Positions 8,674 to 16,701 of a stretch of 64,000 bases of DNA are shown here, piece by piece. Source of the stretch: CADEDH01 sp041394285 (GTDB lineage: Bacteria > Actinomycetota > Acidimicrobiia > Acidimicrobiales > SZUA-35); assembly GCA_041394285.1 (NCBI GenBank), contig JAWKIL010000008.1, forward strand, positions 1 to 64,000, in the 5' to 3' direction. The position numbers and the translations under genes were made by a program. The notes under the pieces are model-generated. The model saw only the letters and a list, made by a program, of their open reading frames with translations. It had not been told where the DNA came from and searched no databases. Position 1 is the stretch's first letter. Each line of letters opens with the position of its first letter.

Positions 8674-8719
8674 TAGTTGATGTATCAACGTCACTGCATT
8701 AAGGTTGATACATCAACTA
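8674..8719. promoter_or_regulatory. Twin MarR operators in the marR-yceI divergent promoter
   Basis: TAGTTGATGTATCAAC (8674-8689) and GTTGATACATCAACTA (8704-8719) are perfect 16-bp reverse complements of each other. Each is itself near-palindromic (GTTGAT-N2-ATCAAC). Their centres are 30 bp apart, three helical turns, so two regulator dimers would bind the same DNA face. Confidence 0.8.
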
Positions 8720-8773
8720 ACGACGGCCCACCCTGGGCGAGCCGTCCTGGCCCCTCCCCGAGGAGATACCCCA

Positions 8774-9319
8774 ATGACCGCCATCGCACCCTCCGGCACC
8801 TACAGCATCGACCCCTCCCACAGCCGGGTCGGCTTCGTTGCCCGCCACGCCATGGTCACGAAGGTCCGCGGCTCGTTCAACGACGTGGAGGGCTCCGGCT
8901 ACTTCGACGCCGACAACCCTGCCGACTCCAAGTTCTCCGTCACCATCCAGGCCGCCAGCATCGACACCCGCAACGCCGATCGTGACGCCCATCTGAAGAG
9001 CAACGACTTCTTCGACATGGACACCTACCCCACGATCACGTTCGCCTCCACCGCCGTCACCCCGATCGACGAGACGACGTTCACGGTCACCGGTGATCTC
9101 ACCATCAAGGGGGTCACCAAGCCGGTCGAGCTCCAGCTGGAGCTGGCCGGTACCGCCCAGGACCCGTGGGGCAACACCCGCCTCGGGCTCGAGGGCAGCA
9201 CCGTGGTCAACCGCAAGGACTGGGGTCTGAACTGGAACGCCCCGCTCGACGCCGGGGGCGTGCTGGTGGGCGAGAAGGTCACGCTCGAGTTCGAGATCTC
9301 GGCGGTGAAAGCGGATTAG
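8774..9319 (+). CDS. YceI-family lipid-binding protein
   Basis: 181-aa YceI-like lipocalin fold that binds isoprenoid or other amphipathic lipids. Family blocks are clear: YSIDPSHSRVGFVARHAMVTKVRG at the N-terminus, SNDFFDMDTYPTITFAS in the middle, and the VNRKDWGLNWN motif near residue 150. No signal peptide is visible, so this copy is probably cytoplasmic, unlike periplasmic E. coli YceI. AGGAGA 7 nt upstream supports the ATG. It is divergent from the MarR gene and shares its operators; induction by the MarR ligand is inferred. Confidence 0.93.
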   Translation: MTAIAPSGTYSIDPSHSRVGFVARHAMVTKVRGSFNDVEGSGYFDADNPADSKFSVTIQAASIDTRNADRDAHLKSNDFFDMDTYPTITFASTAVTPIDETTFTVTGDLTIKGVTKPVELQLELAGTAQDPWGNTRLGLEGSTVVNRKDWGLNWNAPLDAGGVLVGEKVTLEFEISAVKAD

Positions 9320-9330
9320 CCCGCGGCCGG

Positions 9331-9359
9331 CGTCACCGGCCCCGACCCGGCCGGTGACG
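9331..9359 (+). terminator. Hairpin after yceI
   Basis: CGTCACCGGCC (9331-9341) pairs perfectly with GGCCGGTGACG (9349-9359) across a 7-nt loop, 11 nt after the stop. TT and a later CTCTTC follow, so this is a likely intrinsic terminator. Confidence 0.6.
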
Positions 9360-9450
9360 TTGGCCTCTTCCTGGGCTGACGTCGATCTGTCATCGTGGGG
9401 TAGCGCAGCCGGCAAGGGAGCCGGCGGCCCGACCCGTCCCAGGAGGACCG

Positions 9451-10233
9451 ATGCCGTCCCTTCACCGCCGCTCCCGGATCGCACCGGCCCTGCTGGCCAT
9501 CGTCCTTCTCGCCGCCTGTGGGAGTGACGACGCGTCGTCGGACACCACGGCCGGCCCGTCCACCGAGACGGCGGTGACATCACCGGAGACCACGCCGACC
9601 ACCACCTCGCCGTCGGGGTCGGTGTCGTCTCCGAGCTCCGCCTCGTCCACCACGGCCCCCGTCACGCTCGAGCAGCCGGCGATCTTCCCGGCGGCCGACG
9701 TGGCCTACGCCACCCCGGAGGAGGCGGCCACCGCCTTCGTCACCGAGGTGCTCGACGTGCCGGTCAACCTGGGCGAGTTCCAGGCCGGCGACAGCCGCAG
9801 CGGGGAGATGGAGGTGCGCTTCGCCGGTGAGGGCGGCGCCGGCCCCGGCGTGGTGCGGACCGTGCTCCTGCTGCGTCAGCTCGGGCCCGACGACGGCTGG
9901 TTCGTGCTGGCGGCGGTGAACGACGCGGCGTCGATCACGAGCCCGTCCCAGGGCGACGCCGTGCCTCCCGGGCCCTTCACCCTGTCGGGCCGGGCCCGGG
10001 GGTTCGAGGGGGCGGTGACGGTGACGGCCAGCGTGGCCGGCCACCCCGAGCAGGTGCTGGACACCGAGCAGGCCATCGCCGGCTCGCTGGAGACGCCGGA
10101 GCCGTTCTCGGTGCCCCTCGACCTGTCGCAGGCCGAGCCCGGGTCCACCGTGATGCTGATGATCCGGGGCGGGGTGGGCCTGGAGACCGATCCGGGCGAG
10201 ACCGGCGCCATCGCCGTCACCATCGCCGGCTGA
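9451..10233 (+). CDS. Lipoprotein with a Gmad2-like immunoglobulin domain
   Basis: 260-aa secreted lipoprotein. A short signal peptide ends in the lipobox LLAAC (Cys at about residue 24), followed by a Ser/Thr-rich spacer of about 45 residues. The C-terminal 90-100 residues (ITSPSQGDAVPPGPFTLSG, then ARGFEGAVTVT) match the Gmad2 immunoglobulin-like domain found with spore-germination and surface proteins. The middle segment is a small alpha/beta region of unknown function. AGGAGG lies 5 nt before the ATG. It is a monocistron between hairpins. Role unknown beyond extracytoplasmic. Confidence 0.8.
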   Translation: MPSLHRRSRIAPALLAIVLLAACGSDDASSDTTAGPSTETAVTSPETTPTTTSPSGSVSSPSSASSTTAPVTLEQPAIFPAADVAYATPEEAATAFVTEVLDVPVNLGEFQAGDSRSGEMEVRFAGEGGAGPGVVRTVLLLRQLGPDDGWFVLAAVNDAASITSPSQGDAVPPGPFTLSGRARGFEGAVTVTASVAGHPEQVLDTEQAIAGSLETPEPFSVPLDLSQAEPGSTVMLMIRGGVGLETDPGETGAIAVTIAG

Positions 10234-10286
10234 TCTCGCCGCAACCGGGTTGCCGGGCCCGCCGTCCCCGCCTCTCGACCTGCGAC

Positions 10287-10393
10287 CTGCGCGACGAAAA
10301 CCGTGCCCCTCCGCCGACCTGTGTCGCGTTCTCCACGGATTTCGGCGAGAACGCGACGCAGAATGACGCCGTGTCGCGTTTTCCGTCGCGCAG
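10287..10393. repeat. Nested-palindrome repeat, copy A
   Basis: 107 bp. The outer arms begin CTGCGCGACGAAAA and end TTTTCCGTCGCGCAG. The inner arms are CTGTGTCGCGTTCT and AGAACGCGACGCAG. It lies between the convergent ends of the lipoprotein and aldo/keto reductase genes. Related copies are at 21511, 41088 and 48715. Confidence 0.85.
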
Positions 10394-10415
10394 AACGGGC
10401 CTCGGCCGGCCATCC

Positions 10416-10461
10416 GTGATCAGCTGGCGCTGATCACGGGTGATCAGCTGGCGCTGATCAC
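10416..10461. repeat. Tandem palindromic duplication across a stop codon
   Basis: Two identical 22-bp units with a 24-bp period (10416-10437 and 10440-10461). Each is an inverted repeat GTGATCAGC-N4-GCTGATCAC. One unit encodes the C-terminal VISAS and stop of the aldo/keto reductase; the other repeats it just outside the gene. Confidence 0.85.
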
Positions 10462-11382
10462 CTGGTCGACCTCGGACCGGTCCTCGGCGGTGAGGGCCCA
10501 GGAGCCGGCGGCCACGTTGGCCAGGATCTGGTCGGGGCGGGTGGCGCCGGCGATGACCGTGGCCACCAGCGGATGGGAGGTGTGCCAGCTCATGGCCAGC
10601 TGCAGCAGGCTGTGGCCCTTGCCGGCGGCCCAGTCGGTGAGGCGGCCGACGATGGCCAGCTTGTCGTCGTCGATGAACGAGGCGGCCCGATCGCCCCACT
10701 TCACCAGCCGTCCGTCTTCCGGCCGCGGGGCGTTGAGCTGGTACTTGCCGGTGAGCAGGCCCGATTCGAGCGGGAAGTAGGGCACGAAGGCGATCCCGTG
10801 GCGGGCGCAGGCGTCGAACACGCCGTCGTTCTCCGGGCCCCGGGTGAGCAGGCTGTAGTGGTTCTGCACCGACGGGTACGACGGCACGCCCCGGGCCTGG
10901 CCCGCCCGCACCGCGTCGTCGAGCTCGGCGGCCGAGAAGTGGGTGCAACCGATCTCGCGGATCTTGCCCTCGGCCTGCAGCTCGGCCAGGCAGCCCAGGG
11001 TCTCCTCCTGCGGGGTCTCGGGGTCGGGCCGGTGGAGCTGGTAGTGGTCGATGTAGTCGGTGCCGAGCCGCTTGAGGCTGGCCTCCAGCCGGGCCCGTAT
11101 CTGGGCCGGGTCGCCGCCCCGCTCGCCCTCGGCCAGCGACATGTCGTGGCCCCACTTGGAGGCGATCAGCACATCGCCCCGGCGGCTGCCCAGGGCCTGG
11201 CTCAGGAACTCCTCGCTCTTGCCCCGGCCGTAGCTCTCGGCCGTGTCGAAATAGTTGATGCCGGCGTCGATGGCGGCGTCCACCACCGCCTTGGTGGCGT
11301 CGGCATCGATCATCATGCCGAAGTTGTTGCAGCCCAGCCCGATGACCGACACCTGCAGGGATCCGAGAGACCTGTATTCCAT
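10444..11382 (-). CDS. Aldo/keto reductase
   Basis: 312-aa NADPH-dependent oxidoreductase of the AKR superfamily. The catalytic tetrad is visible: Asp and Tyr in FDTAESYGRG, Lys in SKWGHD and His in YQLHRPDPE. The C-terminal coenzyme loop reads VIAGATRPDQILAN. Length is typical of cytosolic AKRs; substrate unknown. ATG 11382 is preceded at 7 nt by a TAGCGT hexamer and no ribosome binding site; GTG 11391 is an alternative. A 24-bp tandem duplication covers its last codons and the downstream flank. Confidence 0.93.
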   Translation of the reverse strand: MEYRSLGSLQVSVIGLGCNNFGMMIDADATKAVVDAAIDAGINYFDTAESYGRGKSEEFLSQALGSRRGDVLIASKWGHDMSLAEGERGGDPAQIRARLEASLKRLGTDYIDHYQLHRPDPETPQEETLGCLAELQAEGKIREIGCTHFSAAELDDAVRAGQARGVPSYPSVQNHYSLLTRGPENDGVFDACARHGIAFVPYFPLESGLLTGKYQLNAPRPEDGRLVKWGDRAASFIDDDKLAIVGRLTDWAAGKGHSLLQLAMSWHTSHPLVATVIAGATRPDQILANVAAGSWALTAEDRSEVDQVISAS

Positions 11383-11389
11383 GGGCCGC

Positions 11390-11395
11390 ACGCTA
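11390..11395 (-). promoter_or_regulatory. Putative -10 box, leaderless aldo/keto reductase
   Basis: TAGCGT lies 7 nt upstream of ATG 11382 (minus strand). Confidence 0.45.
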
Positions 11396-11414
11396 GTGCC
11401 TCCGGGGGGCGCCG

Positions 11415-12659
11415 TCAGCCGGGACCGGGGTCGGGGAGCAGTGGCATCTCCATCGTCTCCTGGCCCACGAGGGCGGTGCGGACGAGGGAGCCGGAGCCGA
11501 AGCGCTGGCGGATCTCGTCGACGGCGGCGTCGAGCTGCACCGGGTTCTGGGCGGTGCGGCCCCGGGCCGCGGTGGGGAGGGCGAAGGGCAGCGCCAACTG
11601 GAGGGCGCCGTCGGTGTCGAGGTTCATGACGGCCACCCCCACCTTGGTCAGGCCCCGCTGCTCGATCAAGGGCCAGGCCTCGGCCAGCAGCTCCCGGGCG
11701 GTGGCCAGCACCACGGCGGTGGTGTCGGTGGCTTCGGGCAGGGTGCGGGACCGGGTGGCGCCGGCGAAGTCGGCGAAGCGGAGGCGCAGCACCACCGTGC
11801 GGGCCACCCGTTGCCCCTTGCGGAGCCGGCTCGTCACCCGGTCGACCACGCCGAGCAGGATCTCCTCGGCTCCGGCCCGGTCCACCGTGCCGGCCCGGAA
11901 CGAGTGCTGGGAGCCGACCGACCGGCGCCGCCGCCCGGTCTCCACCGGGCGGGGATCGAGGTTGTGGGCCAGGGCCCAGATGTGGTGGCCCCACGCCTTG
12001 CCCAGGTGGCGCTCCAGGTGGGCCCGGTCCACGTCGGCCACGTCGGCCACGGTGCGGATGCCGACGGCGGCCAACCGCTCCTGGGCCTTCGGCCCCACGC
12101 CCCACAGCCGGCCCACCGGCAGGGGGCGGAGGAAGGCCAGCTCGCCGCCGTCGGGCACCACCAGCAGGCCCTTGGGCTTCGACACCCCGCTCGCCACCTT
12201 GGCCAGGAACTTGGTGGACCCGCCGCCCACGCTGAGGGGTAGGCCCACCTCGGTGGCCACCCGCTGCTGGAGCCGGTGGGCGATGGCGGTGTCGGGCCCG
12301 GACACCCGGCCCAGACCCGACACGTCGATGAAGGCCTCGTCGATCGACAGCGGCTCCACCTCGGGCGAGGTGTCGCGGAAGATGGCCATGACGGCCTGGC
12401 TGGCCTCGCTGTAGGCCGTCATGCGGGGCGGCACCACCACCACCGCCGGGCACAGGGCCTGGGCCTGGCGCCCGCCCATGGCGGTGCGCACACCGAACCG
12501 GCGCGCCTCGTAGCTGGCGGCCAGCACCACGCCGCCCCCCACGATCACCGGCTTGCCCCGCAGCCGCGGGTTGTCCCGCTGCTCCACCGAGGCGTAGAAC
12601 GCATCGAGGTCGGCGTGCAGGATCCGTCGTCCCGTGGGTGAACACGGCATCGAACACAT
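11415..12659 (-). CDS. dinB: DNA polymerase IV (Y-family translesion polymerase)
   Basis: About 414 aa. Error-prone polymerase that copies past damaged bases. The Y-family catalytic carboxylates are in HADLDAFYASVE and SIDEAFIDVSG; helix-hairpin-helix signature in the VGRLWGVGPKAQERLA region; little-finger domain at the C-terminus. No classical C-terminal clamp-binding motif is obvious, though ETMEMPLLPD near the end may serve. Start is uncertain: ATG 12659 lies inside an SOS box, ATG 12650 just after it. The start codon of the aldo/keto reductase lies about 30 bp beyond its stop on the same strand. Control by LexA is inferred from the SOS box. Confidence 0.93.
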   Translation of the reverse strand: MCSMPCSPTGRRILHADLDAFYASVEQRDNPRLRGKPVIVGGGVVLAASYEARRFGVRTAMGGRQAQALCPAVVVVPPRMTAYSEASQAVMAIFRDTSPEVEPLSIDEAFIDVSGLGRVSGPDTAIAHRLQQRVATEVGLPLSVGGGSTKFLAKVASGVSKPKGLLVVPDGGELAFLRPLPVGRLWGVGPKAQERLAAVGIRTVADVADVDRAHLERHLGKAWGHHIWALAHNLDPRPVETGRRRRSVGSQHSFRAGTVDRAGAEEILLGVVDRVTSRLRKGQRVARTVVLRLRFADFAGATRSRTLPEATDTTAVVLATARELLAEAWPLIEQRGLTKVGVAVMNLDTDGALQLALPFALPTAARGRTAQNPVQLDAAVDEIRQRFGSGSLVRTALVGQETMEMPLLPDPGPG

Positions 12660-12663
12660 GTTC
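12650..12663 (-). promoter_or_regulatory. LexA-type SOS box at the dinB start
   Basis: On the plus strand the bases read TCGAACACATGTTC, a full GAAC-N4-GTTC palindrome with the TC flank of the mycobacterial/Bacillus SOS consensus. It overlaps ATG 12659 and abuts ATG 12650 of dinB. Confidence 0.75.
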
Positions 12664-12772
12664 CCCCATAAGGGGGCCGGGGGCAAGGGCACTGGGGATG
12701 GGCCCCGGCGCACCGCGATGAGGCCTCGGCCGATGAGCCGACAGCAGAAGGGTGACCGTCACACCCCTGTGC

Positions 12773-12778
12773 TAGGAC
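12773..12778 (+). promoter_or_regulatory. Putative -10 box, leaderless alcohol dehydrogenase
   Basis: TAGGAC lies 7 nt before ATG 12786; the last base departs from TANNNT. Confidence 0.35.
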
Positions 12779-12785
12779 TGCAGGT

Positions 12786-13817
12786 ATGAGAGCTGGCGTG
12801 ATCAGAGGCAAAGGGAACTTCGAGCTGGCCGAGATGCCCGATCCGGTGCCCGAGGCTGGCGAGGCGGTGGTGGAGATCCACCGCTGCGGGATCTGCGGCA
12901 GCGACGTCCACGCCTACGTGGAGGGCTGGAACTACGCCCCCGGCATCTGCGGGCACGAGTGGATCGGCACCGTGGCCGCCGTCGGCCCCGGGGTGACCCT
13001 GGTGTCGGAGGGCGATCGGGTGGCGGCCGGGGTGGCCCCCGGGTGCGGCACGTGCGAGGAATGCCGGGCCGACCTGCCCGAGTACTGCCGGGTGGCCCAG
13101 AGCTTCTACGCCGGCAAGCGGGCCCCGAAGAACGGCGGGTTCGCCCGGGCCATGTCGCTCGCCGCCAACCGCCTGTGCAAGCTGCCGGCCAACCTGGGCG
13201 ACGACGCCGGAGCCGTGGTGGAGCCGGCCTCGGTCGCCCTCCACGGCGTCCGCCGCAGCCACCTCCGGGTGGGCGACGTGGCCACCGTGGTGGGCTGCGG
13301 CCCCATCGGCCTGCTCACCCTGCAGTGCGCCCGGATCGCCGGTGCCGGCCACGTGGTCGCCGTCGAGCCCGACGCCGGGCGGCGGGAGCGGGCCCTGGCC
13401 CTGGGGGCCGACGCCGCCGTGGCGCCGGGCGACGAGCTGCGGGCCCATCTGGAGCAGGTCACGGGCGGTCTGCGGGCCGATGTCGCCTTCGATTGCGCCG
13501 GCGTGCCCCAGACGCTGCAGCAATCGGTCGACATGGTCCGCCGGGGCGGGTCGGTGATGATGATCGGCGTGGCCGGAGGCGAGGCCACGATGGTGCCCAT
13601 GCGGTGGCTGGCCAAGGAGGTGACGGTCCAGACCTCGATGGTGTTCACCCTCGACGAGATGGCCATCATCGGCGACCTGGCCGTCAGCGGCCGGATCAAC
13701 CTGGAAGCCCTGGTCGACGGCACGATCACGCTCGACGACCTCGGTTCCACCATCGACGACCTGGCCAACCGCCGCACCGACGCCGTCAAGATCCTGGTCG
13801 ACCCCCGCGCCGGGTGA
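12786..13817 (+). CDS. Zinc-dependent medium-chain alcohol dehydrogenase
   Basis: 343-aa MDR-family enzyme oxidising an alcohol to aldehyde or ketone with NAD(P). Catalytic zinc ligands: Cys37 in RCGICGSD and His57-Glu58 in CGHEW. The structural-zinc loop is complete (PGCGTCEECRADLPEYC). The Rossmann glycine motif GCGPIG is near residue 174. It opens a co-directional cluster with a P450 63 bp downstream, so it may oxidise the hydroxyl the P450 introduces; this is inference. A weak AGG lies just before the ATG, and a TAGGAC hexamer suggests a leaderless start. Confidence 0.93.
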   Translation: MRAGVIRGKGNFELAEMPDPVPEAGEAVVEIHRCGICGSDVHAYVEGWNYAPGICGHEWIGTVAAVGPGVTLVSEGDRVAAGVAPGCGTCEECRADLPEYCRVAQSFYAGKRAPKNGGFARAMSLAANRLCKLPANLGDDAGAVVEPASVALHGVRRSHLRVGDVATVVGCGPIGLLTLQCARIAGAGHVVAVEPDAGRRERALALGADAAVAPGDELRAHLEQVTGGLRADVAFDCAGVPQTLQQSVDMVRRGGSVMMIGVAGGEATMVPMRWLAKEVTVQTSMVFTLDEMAIIGDLAVSGRINLEALVDGTITLDDLGSTIDDLANRRTDAVKILVDPRAG

Positions 13818-13880
13818 TCTGGCCAGTTCCGGGGCCGGTCTGACAAGCTGGCGGGCTGGAAGCCCCACCATGAGGAACCC

Positions 13881-15197
13881 ATGACCACCTTCGCTGACCC
13901 AGCCTCCCCCCAGCTGAGCCTCGACAACCTGGACATCCACTCGATCGAGAAGTACGAACGGGATGGCTACCCCTGGGCCGAATGGGACGTCCTGCGGGAG
14001 ACCGCTCCCTGCTACTGGTACGAGCGCGACGGGATCGCCCCCTTCTGGGCCGTCACCCGCCACGCCGACGTGAAGGCCATCGGAGCCGACGCCACCCGCT
14101 TCCTCAACGGCGGGGGCCGGCTCCGGCTGCGCCCGGCCGACTGGGACCGCCGCTTCGCCGAGGCCCGGCGCAAGAAGATCGAGGCCCGGGGCTGGGACCA
14201 GAACGAGCCGGAAGACTTCATCTTCCTCGACGCCCCCCACCACACGGCCATGCGGATGCTCACCGCCCGCCACTTCACCCCGGCCCGCTGCCGGGCCATG
14301 GCCGGCGAGCTCGAGGCCAACGCCGAGCGGTTCACCGCCGCCTTCGTGGCCAGGCTGGAGGCGGGCGAGACGGTGGACCTGGTGCACGACTACGCCGTGG
14401 CCCTCCCCCTGGTCACCATCGCCACCATGATGGGCCTGAGCGCGGACAGCTGGGCCGACATCCACCGCTGGACCGATGCCATCTTCGACCTCGAGTCCGA
14501 CCGGTTCGCCAACCCGGGTGAAGACCACCGCACGATGCGGCGTCGGATGCACGCCGAGTTCCACGAGTACCGGTGCCAGCTGATCGAGGAGAAGCGGCGC
14601 CACCCGGGCGACGACCTCACCACCCTGCTGGTGGAGGCCGAGATCGACGGCCGACCCCTCACCGACCAGCAGCTCCACGGCTACCTCAACGTGCTGATTG
14701 CAGCGGGCAACGAGACCACCCGCAACGCCCTCAGCCGGGGCATCCTGGCCCTGATCGAGCGGCCCGACCAGGTGGCGCTGCTGCGGGCCAACCCCGACGC
14801 CCTCAACGAGAGCGTGGTGGAGGAGATGGTGCGCTGGACCACCCCGGTGATCCAGTTCGCCCGCACCGCCGCGGTCGACGTCGAGCTCCACGGCCAGACG
14901 ATCAAGGCCGGCCAGCACGTCGGCATCTGGTACGGGGCCGCCAACCGCGACCCCCGGGTGTTCGACCGCCCGTACGAGATCGACATCACCCGCAACCCCA
15001 ACGAACACCTCGGCTTCGGCCACGGCCAGCACTTCTGCCTCGGGTCGAACCTGGCCAAATGGGAGCTGCGGGCCGCCTTCCGGGCCGTGGCCGACACCGA
15101 GCTGCTGGAGCGCCTGGAGCCGGCGGCCGAGCCCCAGTGGCTCACCGATCTCCACGTGGGCGCCTACAAACAGGCCCTCGTCCGCTACCGCCACTGA
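13881..15197 (+). CDS. Cytochrome P450
   Basis: 438-aa P450 with heme motif FGHGQHFCLGSN (Cys386) and I-helix AAGNETTRN. It is closely related to the P450 at 87-1382 (shared RDGYPWAEW, FTPARCR and HRWTDA blocks), hence a duplicated pair in one window. ATG 13881 has GAGGAAC 4-5 nt upstream. It lies between an alcohol dehydrogenase and a SnoaL-like gene (16-bp gap), in an operon of oxidative and tailoring enzymes. Steroid- or terpenoid-like substrates are common for such actinobacterial sets, but nothing here identifies the substrate. Confidence 0.95.
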   Translation: MTTFADPASPQLSLDNLDIHSIEKYERDGYPWAEWDVLRETAPCYWYERDGIAPFWAVTRHADVKAIGADATRFLNGGGRLRLRPADWDRRFAEARRKKIEARGWDQNEPEDFIFLDAPHHTAMRMLTARHFTPARCRAMAGELEANAERFTAAFVARLEAGETVDLVHDYAVALPLVTIATMMGLSADSWADIHRWTDAIFDLESDRFANPGEDHRTMRRRMHAEFHEYRCQLIEEKRRHPGDDLTTLLVEAEIDGRPLTDQQLHGYLNVLIAAGNETTRNALSRGILALIERPDQVALLRANPDALNESVVEEMVRWTTPVIQFARTAAVDVELHGQTIKAGQHVGIWYGAANRDPRVFDRPYEIDITRNPNEHLGFGHGQHFCLGSNLAKWELRAAFRAVADTELLERLEPAAEPQWLTDLHVGAYKQALVRYRH

Positions 15198-15213
15198 TGT
15201 AAGGGGAACCGAC

Positions 15214-15621
15214 ATGGACACCGAAGCGACCCGATCACTCATCCAGCGCTACTACGAGGTGCTGCCCAAGGGAAAGGCCGAGCTGATCGCCGAGCTCCTC
15301 ACCGAGGACTGCGAGTTCAACCCGCCCCCCACCGCCCCGTTGGAGGTGGTGAAGGGCCGCGACGCCGTGGCCAGGCTGTTCGCCGGCGACCTGGTGCGGG
15401 CCATGTTCGACCTGAAGCAGCCGTTCACCCTCGACGTGCGGCGCATGCTGGCCGACGGCGACACCGCCGTGGTCCAGCAGCGCCTGATCGCCACGGCCAA
15501 GAACGGCAACGCCTACGACAACGAGTACTGCTGGGTCTACACCTGCCGGGACGGGCAGATCGCCCGCATGGACGAGTACGCCGACACCCTCCTGGCCTCC
15601 CGGGCCATGGGCTGGAGCTAG
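15214..15621 (+). CDS. SnoaL-like/NTF2-fold protein
   Basis: 135-aa cone-shaped alpha+beta barrel family protein (YYEVLPKGKAELIAELLTED at the N-terminus, then a DGQIARMDEYAD strand pair near the end). Members act as ketosteroid-isomerase-like isomerases, cyclases, dehydratases or non-enzymatic binding proteins. Only 16 bp separates it from the P450 stop, with AAGGGGA before the ATG, so it is in the same operon. Activity cannot be assigned without the active-site acid being known. Confidence 0.8.
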   Translation: MDTEATRSLIQRYYEVLPKGKAELIAELLTEDCEFNPPPTAPLEVVKGRDAVARLFAGDLVRAMFDLKQPFTLDVRRMLADGDTAVVQQRLIATAKNGNAYDNEYCWVYTCRDGQIARMDEYADTLLASRAMGWS

Positions 15622-15633
15622 GAGAGCCGGAAC

Positions 15634-16701
15634 ATGGCGACGATGGACAAGCAGCGGCGGGCCGAGTTCCTCAGCCGGATGACCGGGATCATGAACGGGG
15701 GCGCCCTGTCGCTCATGTGCTCGATCGGGCACAAGACCGGCCTGTTCGACACGATGTCGACCATGGAGCCGGCCACCTCGCACGAGATCGCCGAGGCGGC
15801 CGGGCTGAACGAGCGCTACGTGCGGGAGTGGCTGGCCGCGGTGTCGGCCGGCGGCGTGGTCGACTACGACGCCGAGGCCGGCACGTTCCACCTGCCGCCG
15901 GAACACGCCGGGCTGCTCACCCGGGCCTCGGGCCCCCTCAACCTCACCACCTACTGCCAGTACGTGGCCCTGCTGGGCCAGGTGGAGGACGAGGTGGTCA
16001 CCGCCTTCCGGGAGGGCGGCGGCGTCCCCTACGACCGCTTCCCCGCCTTCCAGACCCTGGTGGCCGAGTCGAGCGGGCAGCGGCTGGACAAGGCCCTGAT
16101 CAGCCAGGTCGTGCCCCTCCTGCCCGGTGGCTACGACCGCCTGGCGGCCGGGATCGACGTGGCCGACGTCGGCTGCGGCAGCGGTCGGGCCCTCAACCTG
16201 CTGGCCGCCGAGTTCCCCCAGAGCCGGTTCACCGGGTTCGACATCGCCGAGCACGCCCTGGAGCGGGGCCGGGCCATGGCGGCCGAGCGGGGCTCCACCA
16301 ACATCACCTTCGAGGCGGCCGACGCCGCCAAGATCGCCCACAACGAGGAGTTCGACCTCATCACCACGTTCGACGCCATCCACGATCAGGCCAAGCCCGA
16401 CACCGTGCTCAAGGCGATCTTCAACGCGCTGCGCCCGGGCGGCACCTACCTGTGCGTGGAGCCCAAGGCGTCGAGCCACCTGCACGAGAACCTCGACCTG
16501 CCGATGGCGCCGATGATGTACACGATCTCCACCATGCACTGCATGACGGTGTCGTTGGCCTACGACGGCGACGGCCTGGGCACGGCCTGGGGCGAGCAGC
16601 TCGCCATCGAGAAGCTGACCGCCGCCGGCTTCGTCGACATCCGCGTCGACGGCATCGCCGACGACCGGGCCAACAACTACTTCATCGCGGCGAAGCCGTG
16701 A
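15634..16701 (+). CDS. Class I SAM methyltransferase with N-terminal winged helix
   Basis: 355 aa. The N-terminal part is a winged-helix dimerisation region (SHEIAEAAGLNERYVREWLA) as in Rv2258c-like methyltransferases. The Rossmann SAM motif VADVGCGSGRALN sits at about residues 173-185, with the acidic loop FTGFDIAEHA following. The C-terminus ends in an IADDRANNYF strand. It probably methylates a small molecule. AGGAG precedes the ATG, and its TGA overlaps the GTG of the next gene by GTGA, indicating translational coupling with the SDR. Confidence 0.87.
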   Translation: MATMDKQRRAEFLSRMTGIMNGGALSLMCSIGHKTGLFDTMSTMEPATSHEIAEAAGLNERYVREWLAAVSAGGVVDYDAEAGTFHLPPEHAGLLTRASGPLNLTTYCQYVALLGQVEDEVVTAFREGGGVPYDRFPAFQTLVAESSGQRLDKALISQVVPLLPGGYDRLAAGIDVADVGCGSGRALNLLAAEFPQSRFTGFDIAEHALERGRAMAAERGSTNITFEAADAAKIAHNEEFDLITTFDAIHDQAKPDTVLKAIFNALRPGGTYLCVEPKASSHLHENLDLPMAPMMYTISTMHCMTVSLAYDGDGLGTAWGEQLAIEKLTAAGFVDIRVDGIADDRANNYFIAAKP

